Of a stretch of 64,000 nt of DNA, positions 12,896 to 25,267 are shown in pieces. The stretch's first letter is position 1; each line of letters opens with the position of its first letter. Under the pieces are notes generated by a model. That model saw only the letters and a program-made list of their open reading frames with translations, was not told where the DNA came from and made no database searches. Where the stretch lies: positions 5,084,001 to 5,148,000 of the forward strand of contig BSYQ01000001.1 of NCBI GenBank assembly GCA_030272585.1, read 5' to 3'. Origin of the DNA: Bryopsis sp. KO-2023 (lineage: Eukaryota; Chlorophyta; Ulvophyceae; Bryopsidales; Bryopsidaceae). The position numbers were made by a program, and so were the translations under genes.

Positions 12896-13530
12896 TAAGG
12901 ATGCAGAGAAAAAAGTGAAAGTGGGGAGAAAAAGAGTGAGAAAATCACAAAAAGAAGTGAGCTAAAGAGTGAGAAAACGACAAAAAGAAGAAGCGAGCAA
13001 GAAGGAGCCAGTCAGGCGCATTAGCATTTTAAATATTTTTTTTCTTCGTGGTTTCTTTCGTTTGTTGGGGAGAAGGGGGGGGTGGGGGGGGGATTAGTAA
13101 TGGGGGTGACACGTTTTCCAAATGAATCGCTGATGGCACTTCGAGGAGTATGAGTAATGTCTGCAGGTGGGGTTTCTAAGTTGTGAAGGAGATCTTGTGG
13201 TGTTTTTGGAAAAGAAACAAGTTGGAGGAATCGGGAGGAAAAAAAAACAGAAAAAAAACAGAAAAAGGAGTGAGAAAAGGGGTGGGTTGTATTGTGATGT
13301 AACAAATTCAAACAGTTCTGGTTGCAAACTGCTGGGAGGGGGGTTTTCGGGTTTTCGGTTTGATTTACCTCTGTAATATGATTGCTCTCCTTGTGGCGAC
13401 ACTCCTGGTGTGATTTTTTGTGTAGCAGAGCTATGTTGGAATCTGAAATATTTTTACACTTGAGTAGGTCGCTATGGCTGTACAGGTGGGGTCTGTTTCA
13501 AGTCTCAATCAATGAGCTGTTCATGGGCAC
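12896..13530. other. 3' flank of the UBX gene, purine-rich low complexity
   Basis: AAGAAGTGAG-type purine repeats (12900-13020), then G-rich and A-rich runs to about 13380. No polyadenylation site can be fixed and no gene is seen. Confidence 0.4.
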
Positions 13531-13996
13531 CAGAGATAGGACTTTCCGGTTACGGTACCGTAAACCGTACCGTAACCCCACTCCGGTCACTTACGGTTAC
13601 GGTAGTTACGGTCCGGACCGGAGTGGTTTTCGTGCTCGGAACCGGACCACCGTACCACTCCGTACTGCTCCGGTACCGGACCGTACCGACCGTAACCACC
13701 GTACCAACCGTAAACCGTAAATAGTAACCCCCGCAGGGTCCCGAGAACCCAAAGGAACCCAAGGGGATTCGAACCCACGACCTTACAGACTACAGCCTAA
13801 CGCTTTAGCACTGAACCACACTACTTCACGATGATTTAGGGGCTACCGTAGCTATACCGTACCTGTTCCGTACCGTAAAAACAACATATTACTCCGGTTA
13901 CGGTACGGAGTTACGGCCGTAATACGGAACCGTAAACCGACCGTAACCGGACCGGACCGTAGCCGGACCAAAAATTTGGCCCAAGTCCTATCTCTG
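13531..13996. mobile_element. hAT-type MITE, TTACGGTCCGG-repeat family (F4), copy A
   Basis: Ends CAGAGATAGGACTT and AAGTCCTATCTCTG, the same termini as the copies at 38693-39022 and 41483-41946. Both arms are degenerate TACGGT/ACCGTA and CCGGAC repeats. The centre holds a tRNA-like module. The flanks (ATGGGCAC on the left, CCCATTGGGCAC on the right) only approximate a duplication, so this copy has decayed or its border has shifted. Confidence 0.75.
13725..13830 (-). repeat. tRNA-like (SINE-type) module inside F4 copy A
   Basis: On the minus strand, box A-like TGGTTCAGTGC (13818-13808) is followed about 32 bp later by a perfect box B GGTTCGAATCC (13775-13765). Then comes a tail reading GGGTTC...GGGACCCTGCGGGGGTTACT. 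The tail is shared with the modules in F4 copy C and in the hAT-1 family element. No complete cloverleaf or anticodon arm is evident, so this is tRNA-derived and not a tRNA gene. Confidence 0.65.
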
Positions 13997-14308
13997 CCCA
14001 TTGGGCACCATCATTCTCATACCCATCCTCATAATCCCTCCCTATGGCCCTTGATCCATAGACTTTGGGCTTGCACGCAAAAATCTGATCATGAAAATGC
14101 TGTGCCAGCAGAACCACGATGGTCACCCAAGACTCGATAATGTTTTAGAGGCATGATAAGTGGGTTATACGTCGTGCACTACGTTTCGGCGGGTCCATGC
14201 CTACGCGACCGGCGAGCCGGCCCTGCGGTTGGTGTTCCTTCTTGTGGGTGATGGGTTTTGAAATGTGGGTGTAGAGTGTTTGGATGGATATATTGTGTAG
14301 GTGTTGGT
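13997..14308. other. Spacer between MITE and hAT-1
   Basis: No open frame or repeat of note. It ends with GTGTTGGT, the 8 bp next to the left terminus of hAT-1. Confidence 0.4.
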
Positions 14309-14720
14309 CAGAGCTGGGCTGTACCGTAACGACCCCCTACGGTACGGTACGACACGTTACATACCGTACCGTACCGTAAGGGGTCGTTACGGTACGGTAC
14401 GGTACCGGATATTTTCACGTTACGGTACAACATCGGTACCGGGTCGGTACAATACGTTGTCGCCAACGGGCGCCACCCGTGTAACGGTCGTTGTTGCAAC
14501 GTTCCACACACGTTGCTGCACCGACACACACGGTTCCAATAACGATGTTCGTTACAACAACGTATTGACGTTGCAGTAACGACATGGCGGTACTACAACG
14601 TGTGGGGACGTTACAGCAACGATGCCGCCACTCCTTGTCGTTTTCATGTGTACCGCGTTTGTGTGACCGGTTTAAGCTAGGTTTCTGCCGTCGGTTTTTT
14701 TCCTGTTGCACGTTACGGTA
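14309..14720. repeat. hAT-1 5' subterminal repeats
   Basis: Degenerate TACCGTAACG, ACGTTACAACAACG and related inverted units, likely transposase-binding sites by analogy with subterminal repeats of other hAT elements. They end shortly before the transposase ATG at 14780. Confidence 0.65.
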
Positions 14721-15084
14721 GACTTCAACGGTATCGAAAAAGAGGGCAAAAACAACGGAAAGAAAATCAAAAAAACACTATGGACTCCGGAGCGCCTGTG
14801 AGTGGAAGTGGGGCGGGGGGCGATCGCCCAGAGGAGAGACCAGTGCAGGAGCCCGCGCATGGCAAGGGGCCGAGGGTGGAAGAGCGTTCAGGGTTGGAGG
14901 TGGTGATGGAGCAGGCGGAGAGAACTGGGGGTGGTGGCGGCAGCAGTGGGGGGCCTAGCACGGCGGCGTCGTCGAAGAAGAGGGCGGCGGAGGCTAGAAA
15001 GGGTGGCGATGTCAAAAAAAGGAAGGCATCAAAGCACGCTTGGGTGAAAGCGTTGTTTTCCATCGGGGGGGTCCTTCAGGTGAG

Positions 15085-15225
15085 AAAAAACGTCATCCGG
15101 TGCAGCACCGGTTTTTTTGCGTTACGAACACCGATCAAAGACGGTACCGCAACGCCATAGGCGGTGCAGTAACGCACACATCGGTGCAGTAACGCATTGA
15201 TGTCGGTATTGATAACGAATGCAAC
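15085..15225. repeat. hAT-1 family repeats inside transposase intron 1
   Basis: GGTGCAGTAACGC and CGTTAC-type units like those at the element ends, confined to the intron between exons 1 and 2. Confidence 0.6.
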
Positions 15226-16294
15226 ATTTGATTTGTTTTTGTGTTTTCTTTTTTTTTCTATTCACAGGTGGAAGCACCCACACCTGGGGCCAAGTTTCTA
15301 CGGTGCCAGCTTTGCGACAAGTTGGTGTCGTACTCCAACTCTTCCCTGACCACGCCCTTAGGCCATGCAAAGTCCCACGGGATCACCAGCGAGGATGCTC
15401 TAAAAGCACGCCTCCAGCAAACAGAGTAAGTTCTTCATCAACTGGGTTTGATCTCAAATCTGCTGATATCATATAATTTCATGTTGTCTGTTTTTTTTTC
15501 TTTTGTGCCTGATTAATTGTGGTTACCTGCAGCCCCTCGCAGCGCGATACCCAGCTGGAGCAGTTTGTGCAGGCCAAGGCCTGGCCCCCACAATCCCCAA
15601 TGTGGAAAAATGCTGCACAGGGAGTGGCCCTTTGGATTGCGTGTGAGGGGCTGCCGTTAAGTGTGGCTGACTCGCCTGGCTGGGCTGAGATGATCAAGCT
15701 GTTCAACCCGCGGGCCCCCAAGTTTTCACGTCGCACCATCACCCGGAAGGTAAGGGATTTTTCTGGTTTGGGTTTTTCTTTTTTGTGTTTTGTGTTTTGT
15801 TTTGTTTTGTTTTGTTTGTTTTGTTTTGTTTTGTTTTCTACTGTTTTTAATATTATTTTTCTGATGTGGTGCAGGTCCAAGAACTCTTTCAAGAGGGATT
15901 GGGCAAGCTGAAGGAGAAGATGGGGGCCTACCAAGAGGCAGCCATCAAGCCCGCCCTCACATGTGACGCGTGGACGAGCAGGGCAGGGGACAAGTACCTG
16001 TCCCTCACCATCCACACTGTGGTGACGCCCTGGGTGGCTGGGGGAGCTGTGAAGGAGGGTGAGGCCTGGCGTTTGGCGACATACAGCATGGGATCAATTC
16101 CGGTGGAGGAGGAGTCCGTGACGGCGCAAGGTAATTGGGGTTGGGCTTGTGATTGTGTGAATGAGGGAAAGAAACAAAAATATAAAAAGTTATTATATTG
16201 TTTTTTTAAACTTGATGATCAGCAGTCAATTTGGAAGTCAGTTGTTTGTGGGGGTTTGGGTTTTTTTTTACTATGGGTGGGAAAAAAAAGAAGT

Positions 16295-16505
16295 CGTTAT
16301 GCGTAACGACCCGACGGTGTTGTAACGAAACACAGTCGTTGTAAGCACCGTCCCTATGTCGGTGCAAATACCGTGTAAGCGTTGTTGTAACGTCTACACG
16401 GTGCTGTAACGACTTGATGCGTTGTTGTAACGGTTTCAGACGGTACCAGTACCGACCGAAGACGTTACAACAACGCATCAAGTCGCTCCTCATAACGGTC
16501 TCCTG
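16295..16505. repeat. hAT-1 family repeats inside transposase intron 4
   Basis: Dense GTTGTTGTAACG and GTCGTTACAGCACCG units in both orientations. One arm, TTGATGCGTTGTTGTAACG, recurs inverted 40 bp later, forming a hairpin. Confidence 0.65.
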
Positions 16506-16882
16506 TAATCAATGTTTCTTACCTCTGTGTTGTTTCCTGTGTTGCAGTTATCAAGGACCATGTCCTGCAGGCTGCCGGACAAGTCGGGCTGACCTACTAC
16601 AGGCCCACAATAGTCACAGACTGTGGGTCCAATGTAGTCAGCTGCTTCGACCGACTTCTCTTCTGGGACTGGCAACCATGTGTGTTGCACCTGCTGCAGA
16701 CCGCTGTGCGGAAATGGCTGGCTGGGCTGGGGGGCACCAGCCCTAATCTGAAGAAGGCCCTCGACAAGGCCACCGCCTTTGTATCGCATGTGTCGAGGTA
16801 AATTCCATTTGCTGATTTCTGTTCACTTATGTATCATTCTTGTTTGTGGTGTTTGTTTTGTTTTTTGTTTTTTCTGTGTGCT

Positions 16883-17112
16883 TGATACGAGGTGACGAGG
16901 TTAGTGTCTAGATGTCCCATCGGTGAGTGGGTGTGTCACTGTAGAGTAAGGGGTTAGTGTGTTGTGGACGGTACTTAAAGGGTTGTATTTTTGACATTGT
17001 GTAACCTTTGGGGCTGGGTTTGCTATTGTGTTGTGTTCCCACGTTCTACCCTCCTCCACTTGGAGGAGGGCCCCTATCTACCCTTCCCCCTCTGGGGGAA
17101 GGGCCCCTATCA
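16883..17112 (+). repeat. 5' LTR of the non-coding element
   Basis: 230 bp. Its 3' quarter contains two consecutive hairpins (CCTCCACTTGGAGG and CCTTCCCCCTCTGGGGGAAGG), each followed by GGGCCCCTATC. They may act in transcript 3'-end formation or RNA dimerisation; that role is inference. Confidence 0.9.
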
Positions 17113-17115
17113 TTT

Positions 17116-17127
17116 TGGTTTCGGAGC
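17116..17127 (+). promoter_or_regulatory. Primer-binding site TGGTTTCGGAGC
   Basis: Lies 3 bp after the 5' LTR. The same 12 bases follow the 5' LTRs of both Ty3 elements in the window (36618-36607 on the minus strand, and 56670-56681). It resembles the plant initiator-tRNA-Met site TGGTATCAGAGC with two differences. Confidence 0.8.
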
Positions 17128-17389
17128 TTGGGCGTCCCTAAACGACGAGGACGGACGACCCTGTAGGAGGAGCCACCTGACGACGAAAAAGTCAGTGGCT
17201 AGGTTAAGTGCCTATCAAGAGGGGATGGGCAAGGAGTGATGGCACCAAAGGGGGTGGTGCTAGGTGGGATCGAAGGAGTGCGAGTGCACGCGACGAGTTC
17301 GTGAGCACCAGGACGGTTAGGGTAGAGGCGAGCCGGAAGTGCAGCAGACGAGCCAAAGTCAGACAGCGAATGGAAAAGGCCAGAGTCTG

Positions 17390-20300
17390 ACAGCGGACAA
17401 AATGGCGCAGCGGACAAAATAGGTGGCGGAAAAAGGGAGCGGACAGAACTCCGAGGTAGTTCGCCAGAGCCGGAAAAACGAAGTCCACCAAAGCGGTTAA
17501 ACAGAAACGGCGGAGAGTGAGAGCGGACAGAGGCAGAAGGCGGGCAAAGTGGCCCAGTGACCCGCTGCCCTTACACTCTGCTGGGTGGACTCTGATATTC
17601 CAACTCGGAGGAAGAATAGGCGGTGTTGTTGTGAGCTAAAGCGGTTGAGCTTGGAGGAGCACCAGCGGACACACAACACGGAATATCAGCGGACTATCGA
17701 GGCTAGAACTACGGTAGTTTCGCGATCGCGTTGGAGGCGGATTTTAATACATCAAGAGTTGGAGGCGGTCATGAAACAGAAGCTGGAGGTTGTGTTACAC
17801 GGCAGGAGCAGAAACGAGTCTGTATCAACGCACAAACCGCCTGGGCTGATCACCCAGCGGATTAGCAACCGCAAAAGAGCGGATTTTCAGTGCGAAGAGA
17901 AGAAGACGAAGATCTTAAGACTTTATACTGCCAAGAGTTGGACCATAGCGGAAGAATGTAAGCACAACTAGCGACAAGAAGACAAAGAGAGAAAAGAAGT
18001 CGCCAGGCTAATAGAGAGCGGAGGAGCGGCCTGCCAGTTACCTACAAACCGAGTTCAAGCGATAGTGGAGTTCAACGCACCCAAGAGGGAGATTAAACCG
18101 CCTGCAAAGCTGCTAAGTACGCAGGGCGGAAGAGAAGGAATCGTCTGCTAAGCTATTAAGTATGCAGAATGATTTGTTGCAGAAGGAGCTGTTGGAGAGT
18201 ATAGTTCGTTTGGAATGGACTTTCAATAAGCCAAGACCTCACACAAGCGGATATAAGACGAGCGGATTAAATGTAGCTTGCCGCGAGCTATCGAGCATTC
18301 TCGAGAGCTTGAATCTGATTAAGGAGCACGCAATAGCAGTGCCACATTGGATGTTTGTGACTTAATGTTATGAACGGGCAAGTGAAGCTCTGAGCGGATA
18401 TCTTGTGGGTAAACTTTGAGGTCTAATGGATGTGGTAGCGGATTGTGATATTCCGGGCTGAGTGAAGAAGAAGAATTAGAGGTTATTGCCGTGGAAGTGT
18501 ATGGTGGTATTCTTTGGAACTAACCGAGTTGCCATGGAACCAACCGAGGATCACGAGCGGAAAAATTCATTCTCTTTTCAACAGCGGAATAGCAGAGGCG
18601 GAATAAATGAGGTCGTCAAGGCGGATTAAATTAGACCGTCAAGAACCTGAGCCAGAGCGGAAATAAAAGAGCCAACCTGGATGATCAGGTCCAAGGACTA
18701 TTGGCTGAAAGACTAAGCGGAATCATACGTCTGGTCAGGGCGGACACTACCACAAACCATTGAGCGGATATGGCTCACAATACTAGCCATACATGGAAGT
18801 CTAGCGCCAAGAACAACACCCAAAAGTCTAAGGAGTATTCATCGACCAAATTACAGCCGTCAGACTATTGCACTAAGCGGACTAAAAGCTAAGGCAAAGG
18901 CGGACTGTCAGAGCGAACTGCTGAGGCAGAATGCAAAGGCGATGAGGGGGTGTGTCTTGAGCGGAAATTCCAATGCAGCAAAGGTGCAAGCGGACTAAGT
19001 GACAGACGATATATCATATGGAGCATTCAAATTGATCACCGACAAGCGTGTTCTGTCAAATGGAGCGCGAGCAAAGAGTCAGCGGATTTTTGTCACAAGC
19101 AAGAGAACAAGCGGATTATCAAGTGGATTGGAAGTAAGGGCGGATTATACTCGTATTAGCCAGTGTAAGGCATTGAGTTAACCGAACCTGAAGAGCGGAA
19201 AAAGCTACCAAGCGGATAAGGAGTGCTACTGACAAAATAATTTAAAGGAAAAGCGCAAACTCAAGGATCAGCGGAAAAAGCTATGTGTCTGGGAGAGTTG
19301 AGCGCTGAAGAATGGATTCTACTGCTGACAAGCGGACAAAATTATGGAAGATCCTGCAAATGACAAAGCATGCGGAAAAAGATGCATAAGAGCATGTCGG
19401 AGTGGAGGAAACTTGTCAGAGAAGCGGATTATTTAGTGCCAGGGAGATGAGTCCTACCACAGAAGACACATTTGGATGAAGGAGCGGAATTGCATCATCA
19501 CCAAGACTTCAAGAGTTGCTGGAGGCGGAATACTACTGTCAGTTGGGGATTAAAGCGGAAATTTTGAACAAGTAGGCCGACCTAAGAAGGGCGCCACTAA
19601 ATAGAGATTTCCAGGAGCTTAATCCAAAGCTTGAAGGACCAGCAAGCGAAAGATTGACTGGAATTGGAATTGGAAAGAAGCTAACGACAGATATCCACGA
19701 CATGAGCGGATATTGCTTCAGATGGCGGAACACTAGAGTGTATAGGCGGATTACTAGCTTGAGCAGCCTATGGCGCCAGCGGATTCGACCTAAACCGGAC
19801 AATCCTGAAGCAGGCATGGAATGAATGGATCCAGCAATGATGATGGGGAGAATGGACTCCAAAGCGGACTCCAAGGCGGACTATAAGGTTCCAAACTATC
19901 CCAGAAACCGAGAAGCGAGTAAATGGGAGTTCTGAAGCTTTGTGGCCGGAAAAAGGAGTGCTTTGATTCCGCAAATTGAAGAAGTTGTCCACCATTGAGA
20001 GGATGGAAGAACCACGATCAAAGAAGCGGAATACAGCTCTTATTTGAAGCCTTAGCGGACAAATATTGACCGAGCATTGCTCAAGAGCGGATTCCAACAA
20101 ATAGTGGTCACCAAGAGCGGAAATACTACGTCTTGGTAACAAGCCTGGAAGGATGAATTAGACTGCAAAACAGGCGGATATTGCCTGATCAATGGAGGGC
20201 AAGTGGCGGAATTTAAGTGCCACTACACTTGTGTGATATATAGTTTCCTAGGCAGATAAGAAATGCTTGAGAAATAAGCGACCATTACCAGAAGAACCCA

Positions 20301-23300
20301 AAACGCGGACAAAGGAAGCAGCGAATCAATCGGACAATCGCAAGGAAGCGGGTCTGATAACGCCCACCTCAAAGAGAGTTGGGGCGGATTTCCTGAGCGG
20401 ATATTTTAAAAGAGATTTGGCTGGCTACCTGTCAAGCGGAAACAGGGGATGGGGACTTCCTGGAATGGCGAAAAGCATAGCGGAAGGCGGATTGGCTGGA
20501 GAGGAGGCAAATAAAGATTGAGCGTGGAAGCGGCGGTTATGCGTGGAGCATAATCAACAAAGAGGCGGAAATCCAGGTGTGCACGATGGATGGATGCCAG
20601 AAGGCCGGACAAATCCCAAAGACCAGGGATGGCGCAATCCACGCCGAGGCCTAACTTTGTGGAGCAACCAGAGCAGCCTAAAACGCCATACCAAGCAATG
20701 AGCACCACGTGGACAAAAAGGCTTGGGAGACTATTGAGGTGCGGTAGTTTCAACCAGTCTGGCAAGACTGTTATGGTGTATACTGAGAGACCCAAGCTAG
20801 GAGAGCTTGAACCAGGCGAAGCAATCTGGTTGAAGGTTGACAAACAAACAAATCGCGCTAGAGGTCCAAACTAGCGACCGCGAAGCATCCACTGACAGGT
20901 GGTCAGGGCGGGAAACAGAGTTTCCTTGGATGCTACACTTAAAGGCGAGTGAGCGGGCAGATTTGTTGAAGTGGAGAAATATACCAGGCGAGAGAGAAGT
21001 GGTGAACCTCTTCAAAAGGGGAAACCAAGTACCTTGGAGCTAAGAACGAAGCGTTGGAACGCACACCAGAACTCCTTAGAGTCATCTGAGTGTGGCGGAT
21101 TGTTGAAGATGTTAATAAGTTCGACAAAAAGAAGATGCTTCAAGCTCTGTCAGCGGACTGCAAATATGTGTGGAGGAAGAATTTAATTCGAGTATTGTGC
21201 ATTGACAGCCCATTCAGTGAAATGTGCAGAACCGGGTAATCCGTCGGCACCCTTGTCCATAGGGAGAACGGTCTATTCCTGGTTGTTTTGAACGCCTGTG
21301 TTAAGGTGTGTGCCTTTACTCGACATTAAACTTCCGAAGGATTCCTTATATCAGCAAAGTTCAACTTGGACAAGGAGGAACACGATAATTTGAAGTAGGA
21401 AGTCCAAGACCGCAACCTTGAGGAAGGCGGACCTGAGAAGCGGACCTGGAGGGCGGACTAAAGAGGACTAAGCCCTTAGGCGGATTAAACACCTGGAGGG
21501 CGGACTTCAAAACAAATTCCAAAGGCGGATGAAATCAGACAGCCAGAGCGGATTAACTACGACCGCTAGAGCCGGATTTTGAAGGTGAACTTGCGTGGAA
21601 CTACAAGAAGGGACGACTATGCTGATTTGGAAGGCGGATTACAAGGCTTTCGTTCAATACAAGACCACGGGCGGAAGTGCCACATATTATGCAGAAACCA
21701 GCGGACAGAAGAGGATATGAAGAGCTCAAGATTTCGGGCGAAATACCAACAGTTGAGAGGGGACTGTTTGGGCGACAAAGCGGGAACTCTGACGGGGATG
21801 TCTTGCAGCAGGAAAATGGGGGCAAGCTCCTCAACCAGTGTTCTGGAGAGCCGTGGTCAAAACACTGGCCCGCTAGTCGGTTGAGCTGGAGATTATCGTT
21901 CAGGGTACTGAAGAGAAGACGAAGGTCTTCCTCCAGAGGCAAGTCAAGCGTGAAGGAAAAGGAGGAGGACTTCCGACACTTGATGAGGCTCAAGCCGGAG
22001 CCAAAATCAAGATGTGCTAACCCGCTAAGCGGATTAGTTACGTCGGGAAGTCGCTTGTCAAGGGGCGAGCAGGGATGCACAGTTCCCCTCAGGCGGAACT
22101 GCTGTTCGAACAAGGGGTAACCCAACGGGGGTTACCTGGATACTTTCTTCTCGGGAAGGCGTGCATTGACTTCCAGCAAACTAAACCTCGCTGAAAATAG
22201 GATCAAGAGCGGATTTGCCAAGCCACAAGCGCGCAGAAGGAGGACCAAGGGGATTATCCAAAGGCGATTTAACTTTGGACGTGCAAGGTAAAAGAGAGAC
22301 AAAAACTATCGGGGAAGGTGAACACTGCCAAGTGGTACCCGAGTTATTTGTCTGAGGAGCGGAAGTCGACGGACTGACATTCCTTTAACTCTTTCTTGCG
22401 GAACTTTCTATTTAGTGGTATCTAAATGGATAGTGCGGACAAGACCGTCTTGTTGCTGGCGGACTATTTCCAAGGTTCTTTGGAAGGCGGGGGTTAAAAG
22501 GTAATCTCTGTGGCGGAAGGTATATGGAGTGTATTTCGCGTGGAAGTCAACAAGTTTGAAGTGGCGGAACTTGGGGACTAACCGAGCATTGATGAGAGCG
22601 GACTATCTGCGGTGAAAAGAATCGACTCGTGTTTGGATCTAGACAGTATCGAAGAGATAGCGGGCTCGAAAAATGAGCACACATTGCGATTCTATAGGGA
22701 TGGAGTAAGCGGAAATACTCAGTTGGTGATTTACTACCTATAGACGCAACCGTGAAACTTTGGGAAGTTTACATACAAAGCGATGCCGTGAGAAGGATCC
22801 AAAGACGACGGAGGTGGCGGCTCATGCAATGGAAAACAAAAGAAGGAATGTGCGGACATTCAAAAATTACTCTTCTCCAACGAAGGAACCTCGAGCGGAC
22901 GTGGAACTGACCGAAGGGCGGATTATCACAGAAGCCGAGCAAAGAAAGAAACCGAAATAAATCCTGAACTATGACCCGTGCAGACGGAAGACACATACAG
23001 CTGAGTGACTGAATTCGTTCGGGCGGATTAATTGTACATCAGTTGGCGGAAACAGCAACTGAAGCGGATAATGCACTTGTCAGGAAAAAAGCAACTCGAC
23101 TACGGAAGAAGCGAAGTTCTGAAGAGAACTTGAAGGGTATTCGACTGGCGGATTGTGACCAGCGGATTAAGCCTGTTGGGATATGACTGGCGGGTTAATC
23201 TTGGCGGAATCACATTGCTAGCGAATACGAAGACAAGAAGCATTTGGGCGGACAAAATCCAGTACTTAAGGCGGATATCGTGCCTGCAGAAGCGGAAATT

Positions 23301-24800
23301 GTGCTGCAGAAGCGGAATTGTGCCTGTGGAAGCGGATATTGTGCCTGAAGAAGCGACACAATTCCAGTGAGCGGAATATGAAGGCGGAATTGATGATCTC
23401 AAAGAGCCAAAGCGGGAAAAAATCAGTCAAGGCGGAAAATATCAGCCACGGCGGAATTTGAGGATCACGGTCGCACGTACAATTAGGAACGAATGAAAGG
23501 GCGTCAAAGCGAACGTTGGAGCGACCTAGCGGACAACACTAAGCGGAAGTTCTGATCAACAACCGACTTGGAGGCGTGAGGGTAGCTATGCAACGATTGA
23601 CTCAGTCACGAGCGGATTATGGATGTTCTGAAGCTGAGGATGTATTGGAGACTTATGGGGGTTTACCAAAGCATCAGAGGATTGGCCGAAGACAACAAAG
23701 AATCGCCAGGGTGGATTAAATTGGACCACCAGGGCGGATTAATTCAAACCGCCGAAGAAGGAGCGGACATTATTTGAAGACCCAAACTCGGAAAAACATT
23801 GGAGCGGACCACTGAAGACAATAGCACTGGAGCAGAAAGGACGAAGAGGTCAGGGAATGGCCGGACGCTCTGCTGCATATACTGGCTCTCGCTGCTACGT
23901 AGGGACTCTAGTAGCCAACCAGCGGATTGTGATTCGATGAGATCCTGGGGGAAATGTAGGCCTCAGACAAATCTCTATAGCAGTGGCCATACATGTTATG
24001 GATATGCTCGAGCGGCTATTGTTCTGAGGTGTTGCGGCGGAGAAACTCATGGGAGATTCGTAGGGACGTTGAAGAGAGAAGAAGCTGAGAGATCAGCCGG
24101 ACTTCTCATCGGTGTACTGGCTCTCGCTGCTAAGTGGGGACTCTAGCAGTCAACCAGCTTAGTGAGATCCTGGGGGTATCCGCATAGGATTTGGCCTCGG
24201 ACAAATCTCCACACTGATGACCGCTTATATACTAGCGGATAAACGTAACGAATGGAGTGTTGTGCCTAAGTGATATCCGACCAAGCGTTTTACCGAGCGA
24301 AGAACGAAGATGTACCGTGGAAGGAAGGAAAAATATCAGTTGTAAATGAAGAAAACGGAAGTGGAAATCTGACCAAGGAATTGCAGCGGAATTGGAATTG
24401 ACCAAAACTGCAATGGATGAAAAGCCGCAGCGGATATCAACAGCAGCGGACTACAGGAGAGTGTCTGACAAGAGCGAAGCTTATGGTTTCCGACTAAGTG
24501 AAACTGCGAAGCGAGGTAGCGAGCGGAAGTTATAATCTAAGCTTGCGCGGACTTGGAGTCTTGAACGGATAAAGCATAGCGGGCATTTCTTCATGTTCGT
24601 GTGCTGAATCACGAGCAAGAAGACATTGCAAGCAATGCTTATGCCATGTTTAACCTTCTCCTTGGCGGTACTCGTGGGCGGAATCCACATCCGCACCATA
24701 GAACCACGAGTTAGGAGAGGCTTGAGCGGGCTAGTACTAAATGCCCTGATGAAGCAAGCAGACGAAGAAGCGGGCATCCGTCCAAGCAAGAGACACAAGG
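17390..24800 (+). repeat. GCGGA-tiled interior of the non-coding LTR element
   Basis: GCGGA followed by A, T or C, usually preceded by A or G, recurs every few tens of bases on the plus strand only. Counting 18541-19145 by hand gives 15 GCGGA and no TCCGC. The surrounding bases vary, so this is not a tandem repeat. The motif is dense from about 17390 and fades near 24800, before the pyrimidine-rich 3' end. No protein-coding explanation is apparent. Confidence 0.85.
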
Positions 24801-25037
24801 TTTTTGGATTTCACAGAGTATGGGATCTGTTATGCCGTTTGAAAATCATCTTGTTTGCATGATTGTGAGGTTTGTTTTCTATTTTTCTATTTTTCTTCGT
24901 GTTTTGTTCAGTGGCTGGCCCTGTTTCTCTTTTTAGCGGCCAATCAAACTACTTATTCTTTATTTCTTTCGGGTTTTTCTTTCGCGATTACCTTTCTTGA
25001 GTGCTGAGGACACCACTCGGGGGGGGGGGGGAGTAGT

Positions 25038-25267
25038 TGATACGAGGTGACGAGGTTAGTGTCTAGATGTCCCATCGGTGAGTGGGTGTGTCACTGTAGA
25101 GTAAGGGGTTAGTGTGTTGTGGACGGTACTTAAAGGGTTGTATTTTTGACATTGTGTAACCTTTGGGGCTGGGTTTGCTATTGTGTTGTGTTCCCACGTT
25201 CTACCCTCCTCCACTTGGAGGAGGGCCCCTATCTACCCTTCCCCCTCTGGGGGAAGGGCCCCTATCA
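25038..25267 (+). repeat. 3' LTR of the non-coding element
   Basis: 230 bp, no difference found from the 5' LTR on reading. It is preceded by a G12 run and AGTAGT. Confidence 0.9.

Larger units (their letters stand above)
16883..25267 (+). mobile_element. 8.4-kb LTR element with no recognisable coding sequence, recently inserted
   Basis: Two 230-bp LTRs (16883-17112, 25038-25267) appear identical by eye over their whole length and start TG, end CA. The 5-bp target duplication GTGCT lies at 16878-16882 and 25268-25272. A primer-binding site follows the 5' LTR, and a G-rich polypurine tract precedes the 3' LTR (about 25019-25037). The 7.9-kb interior has no recognisable gag, pol or other domain; its longest open frames (about 175 codons) resemble nothing. 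This is the structure of a non-autonomous large retrotransposon derivative, moved by another element's proteins. Strand is set by the primer site. It lies in intron 5 of the hAT-1 transposase. Confidence 0.9.

Noticed and set aside
13523-14008. Exact target duplication of F4 copy A
   Set aside because: ATGGGCAC and ATTGGGCAC are similar but offset by three bases from the element end, so not counted as a clean duplication.
17585-24862. Open frames of 60-175 codons inside the GCGGA element as genes
   Set aside because: None shows a domain, they are scattered on both strands, and their lengths fit chance in 7.9 kb of moderately GC DNA.
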